Assembly (NCBI RefSeq): GCF_000429665.1
Contig: NZ_AUCH01000015.1
Coordinates: 96,280-160,279 of the forward strand
Source of the DNA: Azovibrio restrictus DSM 23866
GTDB lineage: Bacteria > Pseudomonadota > Gammaproteobacteria > Burkholderiales > Rhodocyclaceae
Direction: 5' to 3'
DNA length: 64,000 nucleotides
Translations under genes and position numbers: made by a program
The notes under the pieces: model-generated
Seen by the model: the letters and a program-made list of their open reading frames with translations, nothing else
Told to the model about the DNA's origin: nothing
The model's database searches: none
Shown: piece by piece, positions 34,670 to 45,157 of the stretch
How positions within the stretch are numbered: the stretch's first letter is position 1
Layout: each line of letters starts with the position of its first letter

Positions 34670-34822
34670 TTTTTTGTGACGCAGCCGCTGCCGGATGCGT
34701 TCTCTCTCTGTGGTTGATGCCGTGACTGATGCTGAAGGCGCAATTCCTTCGGAATTATTTCATGCCTTGGACATGAAGGCCAGGAAAGGCGGGGGCGGAG
34801 GCGGGCAGGAGAGGAAAACGAA

Positions 34823-34841
34823 GGCCGCCCAGGGGGCGGCC
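34823..34841 (-). terminator. Terminator of the GST gene
   Basis: GGCCGCCC with a 3-base loop and GGGCGGCC, followed on the minus strand by TTCGTTTTCC. It lies 44 bp past the GST stop. The rest of 34670-34884 holds no gene that I can see. Confidence 0.6.
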
Positions 34842-34884
34842 GGAAGGGCTTGAAACGAGCAGGGGCGGGCGTTGCCGCCCGGGC

Positions 34885-35493
34885 TCATTCCTGGGGCAGG
34901 GTATCCTGGAAGGAGGGGCGCTGAGAGAGCTTGTCGTAGAGCCGGGCCAGGTTGGGGTGCGCCTGGCCCCATTCGATGTCGGGAAAGCGGAACAGCAGGT
35001 AGCCCAGGGCGGTGCCCACGGCGATGTCCGCCAGGGTCATGGGGGTGCCCATGCAGAAGGATTGTTCCCCCAGCTCCCGGGCCATGAAGGCCAGGCTTCT
35101 CATGATCTTTTCCCGCTGGCGGCGGATGAAGGTCTTGCTTTGTTCCCCGGCCGGGCGCTGGGATTCCAGGCGGGCGGCCACGGCGGCGTCCAGGAGTCCG
35201 TCGGCCAGGGCTTCCCAGCGCTTGACCTCGGTGCGCTCCCGGTTGGGGGCGGGGAACAGCTTGTTGTTGGGCGTGACGTTGTCGATGTACTCGACGATGA
35301 CGCGGGAGTCGAACAGGGGGGTGCCGTCATCCAGCACCAGCACGGGAATCTTGCCCAGGGGGTTGTAGTCGGGTACGACGGAGTCTTCGTCCCAGGGGGA
35401 CTGGATGTCCAGGTCGTATTCGATCTTCTTTTCTGCCAGCACGATGCGGGCCTTGCGCACGTAGGGGCTGGTCAGTGAGCCGATGAGCTTCAT
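34885..35493 (-). CDS. Glutathione S-transferase family protein
   Basis: 202 residues. Thioredoxin-like N-terminal domain: GSLTSPYVRKARIVLAEKKI (Ser/Thr-Ser-Pro-Tyr start of helix 1), YNPLGKIPVLVLDDG with cis-Pro, and LFDSRVIVEYID for glutathione binding. The C-terminal helical domain carries MTLADIAVGTALGYLLFRF. It resembles E. coli YibF-type GSTs; the substrate is unknown. Divergent from purB. Confidence 0.88.
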   Translation of the reverse strand: MKLIGSLTSPYVRKARIVLAEKKIEYDLDIQSPWDEDSVVPDYNPLGKIPVLVLDDGTPLFDSRVIVEYIDNVTPNNKLFPAPNRERTEVKRWEALADGLLDAAVAARLESQRPAGEQSKTFIRRQREKIMRSLAFMARELGEQSFCMGTPMTLADIAVGTALGYLLFRFPDIEWGQAHPNLARLYDKLSQRPSFQDTLPQE

Positions 35494-35646
35494 CAGTTTC
35501 TCGTGAGTTGGAGTGAATCGATTATATCCCAGGGGAGGGGCGTCAATGCTTGCCGTTCGTCGGCATGCCTTGCCCCTTGGGGATTTGCGTTGCTCCCCCG
35601 GGGTCCGGCGGGTAAAATCGCGCCCTTGTTTTTCAAGGACTTCTCC

Positions 35647-37014
35647 ATGTCTCTGCACGCCCTCACGGCCCTGTCCCCCCTCGATGGCCGCTATGCCGGC
35701 AAGGTGGACGCCCTGCGTCCCCAGTTCTCCGAGTACGGCCTGATCCGCCGCCGCCTCCAGGTGGAAATCGAATGGTTGAAGGCCCTGGCGGCTGAACCCC
35801 ATTTCGCCGAAATCCCCGCCTTCTCCGCCTCCACTGTGGCCGAGCTGGACGCCCTGGTGGCCGGTTTCGGCCCCGAACAGGCCGCCGAGGTGAAGGCCAT
35901 CGAGGCCACCACCAACCACGACGTGAAGGCCCTGGAATACTGGATCAAGGACAAGACCAAGGCCAACGCCGAAGTCACCAAGGTCACCGAATTCATCCAC
36001 TTCGCCTGCACCTCCGAAGACATCAACAACCTCTCCCACGCCCTCATGCTCAAGGCCGCCCGGGACGAGGTGATGCTGCCCTCCCTGGACAAGGTCATCG
36101 GCCGCCTGCGCGACCTGGCCCATGAACTGGCCGAGGTGCCCATGATGAGCCGCACCCACGGCCAGCCGGCGACGCCCTCCACCATGGGCAAGGAACTGGC
36201 CAACGCCGTCTATCGCCTCAACCGGGCCCGCGTCCGCATCGCCGAGGTCGGCCTGCTGGGCAAGATCAACGGCGCCGTGGGCAACTACAACGCCCACCTG
36301 GCCGCCTACCCCGGCTTCGACTGGGAAGGCTTCGCCAAGCGCTTCGTCGAGAGCCTGGGCCTGGAATTCAACCCCTACACCATCCAGATCGAGCCCCATG
36401 ACGCCATGGCCGAACTGTATGACGCCTTCGCCCGCACCAACACCATCCTCATCGATCTGGACCGGGACGTCTGGGGCTACATCTCCCTGGGCTTCTTCAA
36501 GCAGAAGGTGAAGGCCGGCGAAGTGGGTTCTTCCACCATGCCGCACAAGGTCAATCCCATCGACTTCGAGAACTCCGAAGGCAACCTGGGCCTGGCCAAC
36601 GCCGTCTTGAAGCACCTCTCCGAGAAGCTGCCCATCTCCCGCTGGCAGCGCGACCTGACCGACTCCACCGTGCTGCGCAACATGGGTGTCGGCCTCGGCT
36701 ACGCCCTGCTCGGCTATGATTCCCTGCTGCGCGGCCTGAACAAGCTGGAAGTGAATGCCCAGGCCATGCACGACGACCTCAACGCCAACTGGGAACTGCT
36801 GGCCGAGCCGATCCAGACCGTGATGCGTCGCTACGCCGTGCCCCAGGCCTACGAGAAGCTCAAGGAACTGACCCGGGGCACCCGCGTCACCCGCGAAGGC
36901 ATGCAGACCTTCGTGCAGTCCCTGGAAATCCCGGAAGCCGCCAAGGCCGAACTGTTGAAGCTGACGCCCTGGGACTACACCGGCAAGGCTGCCGAACTGG
37001 CCAAGCGCATCTAA
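35647..37014 (+). CDS. purB: Adenylosuccinate lyase
   Basis: 455 residues. Visible are ALTALSPLDGRYAGKVDALR at the start, FIHFACTSEDINNLSHALML near 117, MMSRTHGQPATPSTMGKELA near 166, and the family signature SSTMPHKVNPIDFENSEGNL near 295. It acts twice in purine synthesis (SAICAR and adenylosuccinate cleavage). The 455-residue length and SPLDGRY start fit the proteobacterial PurB type. A terminator follows. Confidence 0.96.
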   Translation: MSLHALTALSPLDGRYAGKVDALRPQFSEYGLIRRRLQVEIEWLKALAAEPHFAEIPAFSASTVAELDALVAGFGPEQAAEVKAIEATTNHDVKALEYWIKDKTKANAEVTKVTEFIHFACTSEDINNLSHALMLKAARDEVMLPSLDKVIGRLRDLAHELAEVPMMSRTHGQPATPSTMGKELANAVYRLNRARVRIAEVGLLGKINGAVGNYNAHLAAYPGFDWEGFAKRFVESLGLEFNPYTIQIEPHDAMAELYDAFARTNTILIDLDRDVWGYISLGFFKQKVKAGEVGSSTMPHKVNPIDFENSEGNLGLANAVLKHLSEKLPISRWQRDLTDSTVLRNMGVGLGYALLGYDSLLRGLNKLEVNAQAMHDDLNANWELLAEPIQTVMRRYAVPQAYEKLKELTRGTRVTREGMQTFVQSLEIPEAAKAELLKLTPWDYTGKAAELAKRI

Positions 37015-37033
37015 GCGCCTGAACACCGTACCC

Positions 37034-37058
37034 GGCCGGCCGCCCAGGCGGACCGGCC
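37034..37058 (+). terminator. Rho-independent terminator after purB
   Basis: GGCCGGCCGCC pairs with GGCGGACCGGCC (one bulged A), followed by TTTTTT. Confidence 0.82.
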
Positions 37059-37078
37059 TTTTTTACGAGGATAACAAC

Positions 37079-37396
37079 ATGTCGTTTGCCGAAAACCTGA
37101 AAAAACTCCCGGGGATTTCCCACCTGGCCGCGATCCAGCTCCTGGACGCCGAGGGGCAGGAAGTGGCCCTGATCGAGAACAAACCGGGCAGCGCCGGCTC
37201 CGTGGCCGTGTACAACCACCTGGCCCAGACCTACGGCTCCATCACCCCGGAAGCGGCGAAGAAGGGCCTGGAAATCTATGCCGAGCACAGCGAGGATGCC
37301 CGCCTGAACCCGGGCAAGCACCCCAACATCGACCGGCTGCTGCAGATCGAGGCGGGCGCCCCGGCTCTGCGCGCCAAGCATGTTTTTGCCGTGTAA
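37079..37396 (+). CDS. DUF2322 family protein
   Basis: 105 residues matching DUF2322: MSFAENLKKLPGISHLAAIQ, LLDAEGQEVALIENKPGSAG and the C-terminal LNPGKHPNIDRLL. Soluble, function unknown. It begins 20 bp after the purB terminator hairpin, with AGGA upstream. Confidence 0.8.
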   Translation: MSFAENLKKLPGISHLAAIQLLDAEGQEVALIENKPGSAGSVAVYNHLAQTYGSITPEAAKKGLEIYAEHSEDARLNPGKHPNIDRLLQIEAGAPALRAKHVFAV

Positions 37397-37516
37397 GCAC
37401 TTGTAAAAACGGGAACTGGGTTACCTGGGTCACACAGGAATGCCATGCTGCCGGCCTATAATCCGGCCACCCCTGGCTTGTTCGGGGTCAAACCAACCTA
37501 GAAACGGAGAAAAGTC

Positions 37517-37978
37517 ATGATGAAGAAGATCACCCTTGCTGTTGCTGCCCTGGCCGTGACCGGCGCCGCCTTTGCCCAGCAGGGCATGAAGCCCGAGGAC
37601 GCCATCAAGTACCGTCAGGCCGGTTATTCCTACATGGGCTGGTCCATGGGCAAGATCAAGGCCAACCTGGAAGGCACCTACAACAAGGATCAGGTGATTG
37701 CCGCCGCCAACACCATCGCCGCCATCGCCAACTCCGGCATGGGCGCCCTGTACGTGCCCGGCTCCGACAAGGACGTAAACGGCGTCAAGACCCGGGTCAA
37801 GCCCGAGTTCTTCCAGAAGCAGCAGGAAGTGGGCAAGCTGGCCATGGCCTTCAACAAGGAAGCCAATGAGCTGGCCAAGGTCGCTGCCACCGGCGACGCC
37901 GCTGCCGTCAAGGCCCAGTTCGGCAAGGTGGGCGGCTCCTGCAAGGCCTGCCACGACGATTTCCGCATCAAGGACTGA
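37517..37978 (+). CDS. Cytochrome c' (periplasmic)
   Basis: 153 residues with a Sec signal peptide (MKKITLAVAALAVTGAAFA, cleavage near 20) and a four-helix-bundle cytochrome c' pattern. Helix 1 is DAIKYRQAGYSYMGWSMGKI and the heme site CKACHDDFR is at the C-terminus. Cytochromes c' bind NO at a five-coordinate heme and protect against nitrosative stress in denitrifiers. A perfect TATAAT lies at 37457-37462 without a clear -35; a terminator follows. Confidence 0.9.
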   Translation: MMKKITLAVAALAVTGAAFAQQGMKPEDAIKYRQAGYSYMGWSMGKIKANLEGTYNKDQVIAAANTIAAIANSGMGALYVPGSDKDVNGVKTRVKPEFFQKQQEVGKLAMAFNKEANELAKVAATGDAAAVKAQFGKVGGSCKACHDDFRIKD

Positions 37979-38000
37979 GCCTTTCCGGCTTGGCATGAAG

Positions 38001-38021
38001 GGGGCGGCCTGGGGTCGCCCC
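38001..38021 (+). terminator. Rho-independent terminator after cytochrome c'
   Basis: A 9-bp GC-rich stem with one G-T pair (GGGGCGGCC with GGTCGCCCC), 3-base loop, then TTTTGCTTT. Confidence 0.78.
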
Positions 38022-38035
38022 TTTTGCTTTCTGCC

Positions 38036-38545
38036 TCAGATCACCGTCAGCAGTTCCACCCGCAGCTCATCCGCCCGCCGCCCCCCCTGGCGGGTTTCCA
38101 TGATGGCCCGGTACCAGGGACCGAAATACTCGCGGATCTTCTCGTGGCTGGGGGCATCGAAGATGTCGTGCATCAGGCTCACATGCACATGGGGGCCGCA
38201 GAAGGTCTTCAGGGTGTTGATCATGAAATGCCGGGCCCGGTCCAGATCCTTGGTCACCGGGTCGGGGGGTAGCTCCCGGAAGCCGTGTACCGGCGGCATC
38301 GGCTCGCTGGCGGGACCCAGGCTCCCATCCTCCAGGCGCAGGCCCGCCACCTCGATGAGCCCCTCTTCTTCCAGCTGGCCCAGGGCGTGGGTCAGGTCAT
38401 CCATGACCACCATGGCGCGCAGCTCCGCCACACTGCGCTGCCCATCCACCAGAATCAGCAGCCGCCGGATGCGGGGATTGAGCCCGCCCTGCCGGTGCTG
38501 GATTTCCTCCTGGCCTTTCGGCGTCTTCCTGAACACCACGCCCAT
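38036..38545 (-). CDS. Conserved hypothetical protein, 169 aa
   Basis: The N-terminal half (MGVVFRKTPKGQEEIQHRQG, LNPRIRRLLILVDGQRSVAE) looks like a winged-helix DNA-binding or response-regulator-associated fold. The C-terminal half has RARHFMINTLKTFCGPHVHV and EKIREYFGPWYRAIMETRQG. I recognise only a general resemblance to betaproteobacterial hypothetical proteins. ATG 38545 has GGAG 6 bases upstream; the ATG four codons earlier has none. Confidence 0.7.
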   Translation of the reverse strand: MGVVFRKTPKGQEEIQHRQGGLNPRIRRLLILVDGQRSVAELRAMVVMDDLTHALGQLEEEGLIEVAGLRLEDGSLGPASEPMPPVHGFRELPPDPVTKDLDRARHFMINTLKTFCGPHVHVSLMHDIFDAPSHEKIREYFGPWYRAIMETRQGGRRADELRVELLTVI

Positions 38546-38740
38546 GTTTGTCTCCATGTTTTTTTGATGCTGCAGTCTAGCAGCGCCGGAGCGGGCTCCG
38601 GCCGGGCGTGGCTTCGCGATTATTTATGGCGGCATTGCCGTTCTTTGTGAGCGGGGCGTGTCCGGGTTCTGCTCTGGATCAAGAAGGTGCTGCGGGGCTT
38701 GGGGATAATGCCGGTCTTCATGTCGAAGGAATGCAAGACC

Positions 38741-39316
38741 ATGTGGAAGATGATGACCCTGCTGGCAGCCTGGCTGGCCTCCGGAGCCACCCTGGCCCAG
38801 GAATATTCCGAACCCCTCAAGATCATCGGTGAGGCGCGCAGCGTCAAGGCCGGGGAGCAGGTCTTCGAGCGTCGCCTGCCGCTTCCCTTCAACCGCTTTC
38901 TGGGGGCCCAGGGAGTGCTGCAGCCGGCGGAGCCCGTGCCCGGTGTGGTGATGGTGACCGAGATCGAACTCCTGGCCGCTTTCAACGATCCCAATGCCGT
39001 CGTGGTGGATACCCGGGAAATCAAGGACCGGGTCAAGGGCACGATTCCGGGTTCGGTCTCCATGCCTTACACCGAGATCGTGCAGCGCATGGAGGAACTG
39101 GGCTGCCGCAAGCCGCCCCAGGGCTCGGACCAGTGGGACTGCAGCCAGGCCCGGATCGTCTATGGTTTCTGCAGCTCTCCGGTCTGCCCCTTCACCCCCA
39201 CCGCCATCCGCGCCACCACCCGTGCCGGTTTCCCGGCGGCCAACTGGCGCTACTACCGGGGCGGCATGCTGACCTGGGAGGCCGTGGGGCTGCCGGTGGT
39301 GGAGGACGATTTCTGA
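38741..39316 (+). CDS. Periplasmic rhodanese-like protein
   Basis: 191 residues with a signal peptide (MMTLLAAWLASGATLA). The rhodanese domain contains NAVVVDTREIKDRVKGTIPG and MPYTEIVQRMEELGC. The active loop is IVYGFCSSPVCPFTPTAIRA, larger than usual and with a second Cys. This form resembles the quinone-side or PQQ-associated exported rhodaneses, but no partner gene is adjacent. AAGGA lies 10 bases before ATG 38741; an in-frame ATG at 38720 is an alternative. Confidence 0.8.
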   Translation: MWKMMTLLAAWLASGATLAQEYSEPLKIIGEARSVKAGEQVFERRLPLPFNRFLGAQGVLQPAEPVPGVVMVTEIELLAAFNDPNAVVVDTREIKDRVKGTIPGSVSMPYTEIVQRMEELGCRKPPQGSDQWDCSQARIVYGFCSSPVCPFTPTAIRATTRAGFPAANWRYYRGGMLTWEAVGLPVVEDDF

Positions 39317-39383
39317 AACGAGCCGGCTACCGGGTTGGAAGGGAGTGGAAGACCGTTGGCAGCGTTTCCCACTAGTGCGCGGT

Positions 39384-39424
39384 CGCGTCGAAGTCCGGTC
39401 GTGATGGACCGGGGCCTTGACGCG
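39384..39424. repeat. Imperfect inverted repeat at the edge of the R-M island
   Basis: CGCGTCGAAGTCCGGTC and its near-complement GACCGGGGCCTTGACGCG flank a GTGATG loop. It lies in the 208-bp gap (39317-39524) between the rhodanese gene and hsdR, which otherwise contains nothing I can identify. Possible terminator for the hsd operon or an island-border scar. Confidence 0.4.
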
Positions 39425-39524
39425 CGGGAGAACGGTGGTTACGCCGCCATCGCGGCCCGGGTCAGGGAAAACGTCAGGGACCTGTGCCGACTTCACCCGG
39501 TGTATTGCTGATGCTGTTGGCCGG

Positions 39525-42791
<3,267 letters not shown>

Positions 42792-42821
42792 GGCTGGGTT
42801 CGGGTCGGAGAGTGGAAGAAA

Positions 42822-44150
42822 TCAGGCAGCGGCAGGCTGCCAGTCGCGGACGTCGATCTTGCCGGTGACGGCGGCGGAGATTAGGGCGGTGCGGCGCTCT
42901 TGAAGCAGCTCAATCTGCACATTTGCGTTGTTCTCAAGCAGATCAAACTTCCGAAGTTGCTCGTTTATATGCGAGAAAATTTGTTTTCGTTCCTGTTTTG
43001 GCGGAATTACCAACGGGGTTTCCTTGATGTTTGTCGAGGAAATTGAAGCTAGGTTTGTGCTCTGTTTTGCCACTCGATAAAAATGATATTTGGCATAGCT
43101 GGCACGAGTTACCAAATCAAGCCAATCCGGCTCAATGTCAGCAGGTCTAATTGAAAAAACATGGTTCTGGTGGATGCAAGGAGTTATTTCGGACTTCCAG
43201 ACGGCTCCCCGACCAAGTTTGTCATTGTCGCCACCCTCGTTCATCAGCACATCGCCATATTTCAAAGCGTATCTTCCAAGCTCCGATGGCTCTATTTGAA
43301 TTGAGTCAACTTCAGACAAATCAAGGTAGCCGTCCTGAACATTGGCCACGCGCAACATGGGCACTTCAATCGTAACTTTGCCTGTTAAGTCCTTACCCTT
43401 GGGAATTCCGGATTGCAGGCTGGCTGAGTGTTTTAACCGACGAACCACCCAATGCGCTGGCACCTCGCCCAGCCATTCCACCCCGGAATCCTTCATCGGG
43501 GCGTTGGGGTTGAGGCCTTTGGTCACGGCATGGCTGATGACTGCCTGGCGCTTTTCCTTGAGCAGTTCAATCAGCCGCTGCTGCTTCTCGATCAGCGCGT
43601 CGATCTTCGCGGTTTCGTGGTCGAGGAAGGCGGCGATTTGCTTCTGCTCATCCAATGACGGACACAGCATTTGCAGCCGCCGCATCTCCTCGAATTTCAT
43701 CGACTGCCGCAACCCACCACCCATGCCATAGAAAACTTTGGTCGTGTCATAGGAGTGGAGCAAGCGATAAAGATAGCGGTCGAGAAACTGCGCTTTCGCG
43801 GTAAGTTTCAAGTAGGCGGAAGTAATGATTCCCTTCTCGTTCGCCATCCCTACCCGCAGACTGCGTTTGTCATTCTGCAAGTCGGTCAGCCGAAGAATGA
43901 TGTCTCCCGAATCGACGATCTGATAGGTATTGAAAGACTCGGGTAAAAGCCCGTGATTGTCCTCAACGTCCCTCCGAATGATTCTTCCGTAACTGAGTGA
44001 CAGCACATTGCTTTCAGCACCGTCGTCGTTCTTTTCGACGCCAGTGGAAGCCACTGAGAATAAAGGCGTCACTTGCCACGACTTCGGAATTTCTCCGACC
44101 CACTCCACCCCCGAATCCCGATACGCCGGATAAGCCTTGTACCGACTCAT
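42822..44150 (-). CDS. hsdS: Type I restriction enzyme, S (specificity) subunit
   Basis: 442 residues with two target-recognition domains. Each begins with the same signature: DSGVEWVGEIPKSWQV near 11 and DSGVEWLGEVPAHWVV near 220. Each ends in a conserved helix: RLIELLKEKRQAVISHAVTKGL near 190 (cut here at its core) and IELLQERRTALISAAVTGKI near the C-terminus. TRDs are AT-rich relative to the rest, as usual for exchanged DNA-reading domains. The recognition sequence cannot be read from the protein. It overlaps the DUF1016 gene by 4 bp. Confidence 0.93.
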   Translation of the reverse strand: MSRYKAYPAYRDSGVEWVGEIPKSWQVTPLFSVASTGVEKNDDGAESNVLSLSYGRIIRRDVEDNHGLLPESFNTYQIVDSGDIILRLTDLQNDKRSLRVGMANEKGIITSAYLKLTAKAQFLDRYLYRLLHSYDTTKVFYGMGGGLRQSMKFEEMRRLQMLCPSLDEQKQIAAFLDHETAKIDALIEKQQRLIELLKEKRQAVISHAVTKGLNPNAPMKDSGVEWLGEVPAHWVVRRLKHSASLQSGIPKGKDLTGKVTIEVPMLRVANVQDGYLDLSEVDSIQIEPSELGRYALKYGDVLMNEGGDNDKLGRGAVWKSEITPCIHQNHVFSIRPADIEPDWLDLVTRASYAKYHFYRVAKQSTNLASISSTNIKETPLVIPPKQERKQIFSHINEQLRKFDLLENNANVQIELLQERRTALISAAVTGKIDVRDWQPAAA

Positions 44151-45157
44151 GCCGCGCCCTCCTCGCCCAGATTGGCCAAGTAAAACTCATGCAGTTTGGC
44201 CTGCAGCAGCTTCTTGTCCGGCAACTGGGTCTGGTATTGCGCGACCAGGGCCGGCGACAGGCTGCGGCTGAGGGCGTATTCGACCACTTCGTCGTCCTTG
44301 CTGGCGCAGAGCAGCAGGCCGATGGCCGGGTTTTCGTGGGGCTTTTTGTGGTCGCGGTCGAGGGCTTCCAGGTAGAAGTTGAGTTGGCCCAGGTGTTCGG
44401 GCGAGAAGCGGGTGGTCTTCAGTTCGATGGCGACCAGGCAGTTGAGGCCACGGTGGAAGAAGAGCAGGTCGAGCGCGAAATCCTGCTGGCCGACTTGCAA
44501 CGGGTATTCGCTGCCGACGAAACAGAAGTCGCGGCCGAGTTCGAGCAGGAATTGGCGCAATTGCGCCAGCAGGCCGCGCTGCAGTTCGCTTTCGAGGTGG
44601 GCGGCGGGCAGGTCGAGAAATTCGACCAGGTAGCTGTCCTTGAACACGCTGGCCGCGTCGGGGTGGATTTGTGTCACCAGCGGTGACACTTTTGCCGGGT
44701 TGAGGACGACGCGCTCGAAAAGCGCCGTGTCGAACTGCCGCTCCAACTCGCGCTTGCTCCATTTTTCCTGCGCCGCCATGTTCAGGTAGAACTCGCGTTC
44801 TTCCGGGCGCTTGCTGCGGCTGAGGATGATCAGGTTATGGGTCCAGGGCAATTGTCGCACCAGTGGTGCGACTTTTTCCTGGGCCTGGTAGGCCTCGTAA
44901 AACTGCCGCATGCGGAACAGGTTGGCGCGGGTGAAGCCTTTCAGCCCCGGCTGCGTGCTGGCCAGGTGCTGCGCCAGTTGTTCGACGACACCCTCGCCCC
45001 ATTCGGCGGCCTTGATCTTGCCGCTGAGGTAGGCGCCGACTTGCCAGTAGAGGTCGATCAGCGCGGTGTTGACGGCCTGGTAGGCGCGCTGGCGGGCGGC
45101 TTCGATGAGCCGGGTAATTTCGGCGAAGTCGGGCGTCGCCGGCGTTAATGCGCTCAT
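44147..45157 (-). CDS. DUF1016 (YhcG-type) PD-(D/E)xK nuclease protein within the hsd operon
   Basis: 336 residues. The N-terminal DUF1016 domain (about 10-170) contains ALIDLYWQVGAYLSGKIKAA, GFTRANLFRMRQFYEAY, LPWTHNLIILSRSK and EFYLNMAAQEKWSKRELERQ. The C-terminal nuclease domain (about 185-320) carries the core FALDLLFFHRGLNCLVAIEL and then KT, with Asp, Glu and Lys in place, then GQLNFYLEALDR. Related proteins often accompany type I restriction systems. Here it is joined by 4-bp overlaps to both hsdM and hsdS, so it should be made together with the complex. Role (extra nuclease, anti-phage or control factor) is unproven. Confidence 0.88.
   Translation of the reverse strand: MSALTPATPDFAEITRLIEAARQRAYQAVNTALIDLYWQVGAYLSGKIKAAEWGEGVVEQLAQHLASTQPGLKGFTRANLFRMRQFYEAYQAQEKVAPLVRQLPWTHNLIILSRSKRPEEREFYLNMAAQEKWSKRELERQFDTALFERVVLNPAKVSPLVTQIHPDAASVFKDSYLVEFLDLPAAHLESELQRGLLAQLRQFLLELGRDFCFVGSEYPLQVGQQDFALDLLFFHRGLNCLVAIELKTTRFSPEHLGQLNFYLEALDRDHKKPHENPAIGLLLCASKDDEVVEYALSRSLSPALVAQYQTQLPDKKLLQAKLHEFYLANLGEEGAA

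Noticed and set aside
34885..37026. 713-codon frame antisense to purB that appears to extend the GST gene
   Set aside because: Only the last 202 codons form a GST; the rest is the low-complexity complement of purB.
37457..37462. Promoter of the cytochrome c' gene at the perfect TATAAT
   Set aside because: No convincing -35 at 16-18 bp, so it is mentioned with the gene but not listed as a separate feature.
39317..39524. Attachment site or integrase at the left border of the restriction island
   Set aside because: No tRNA, integrase or direct repeat found; only an imperfect hairpin is visible.
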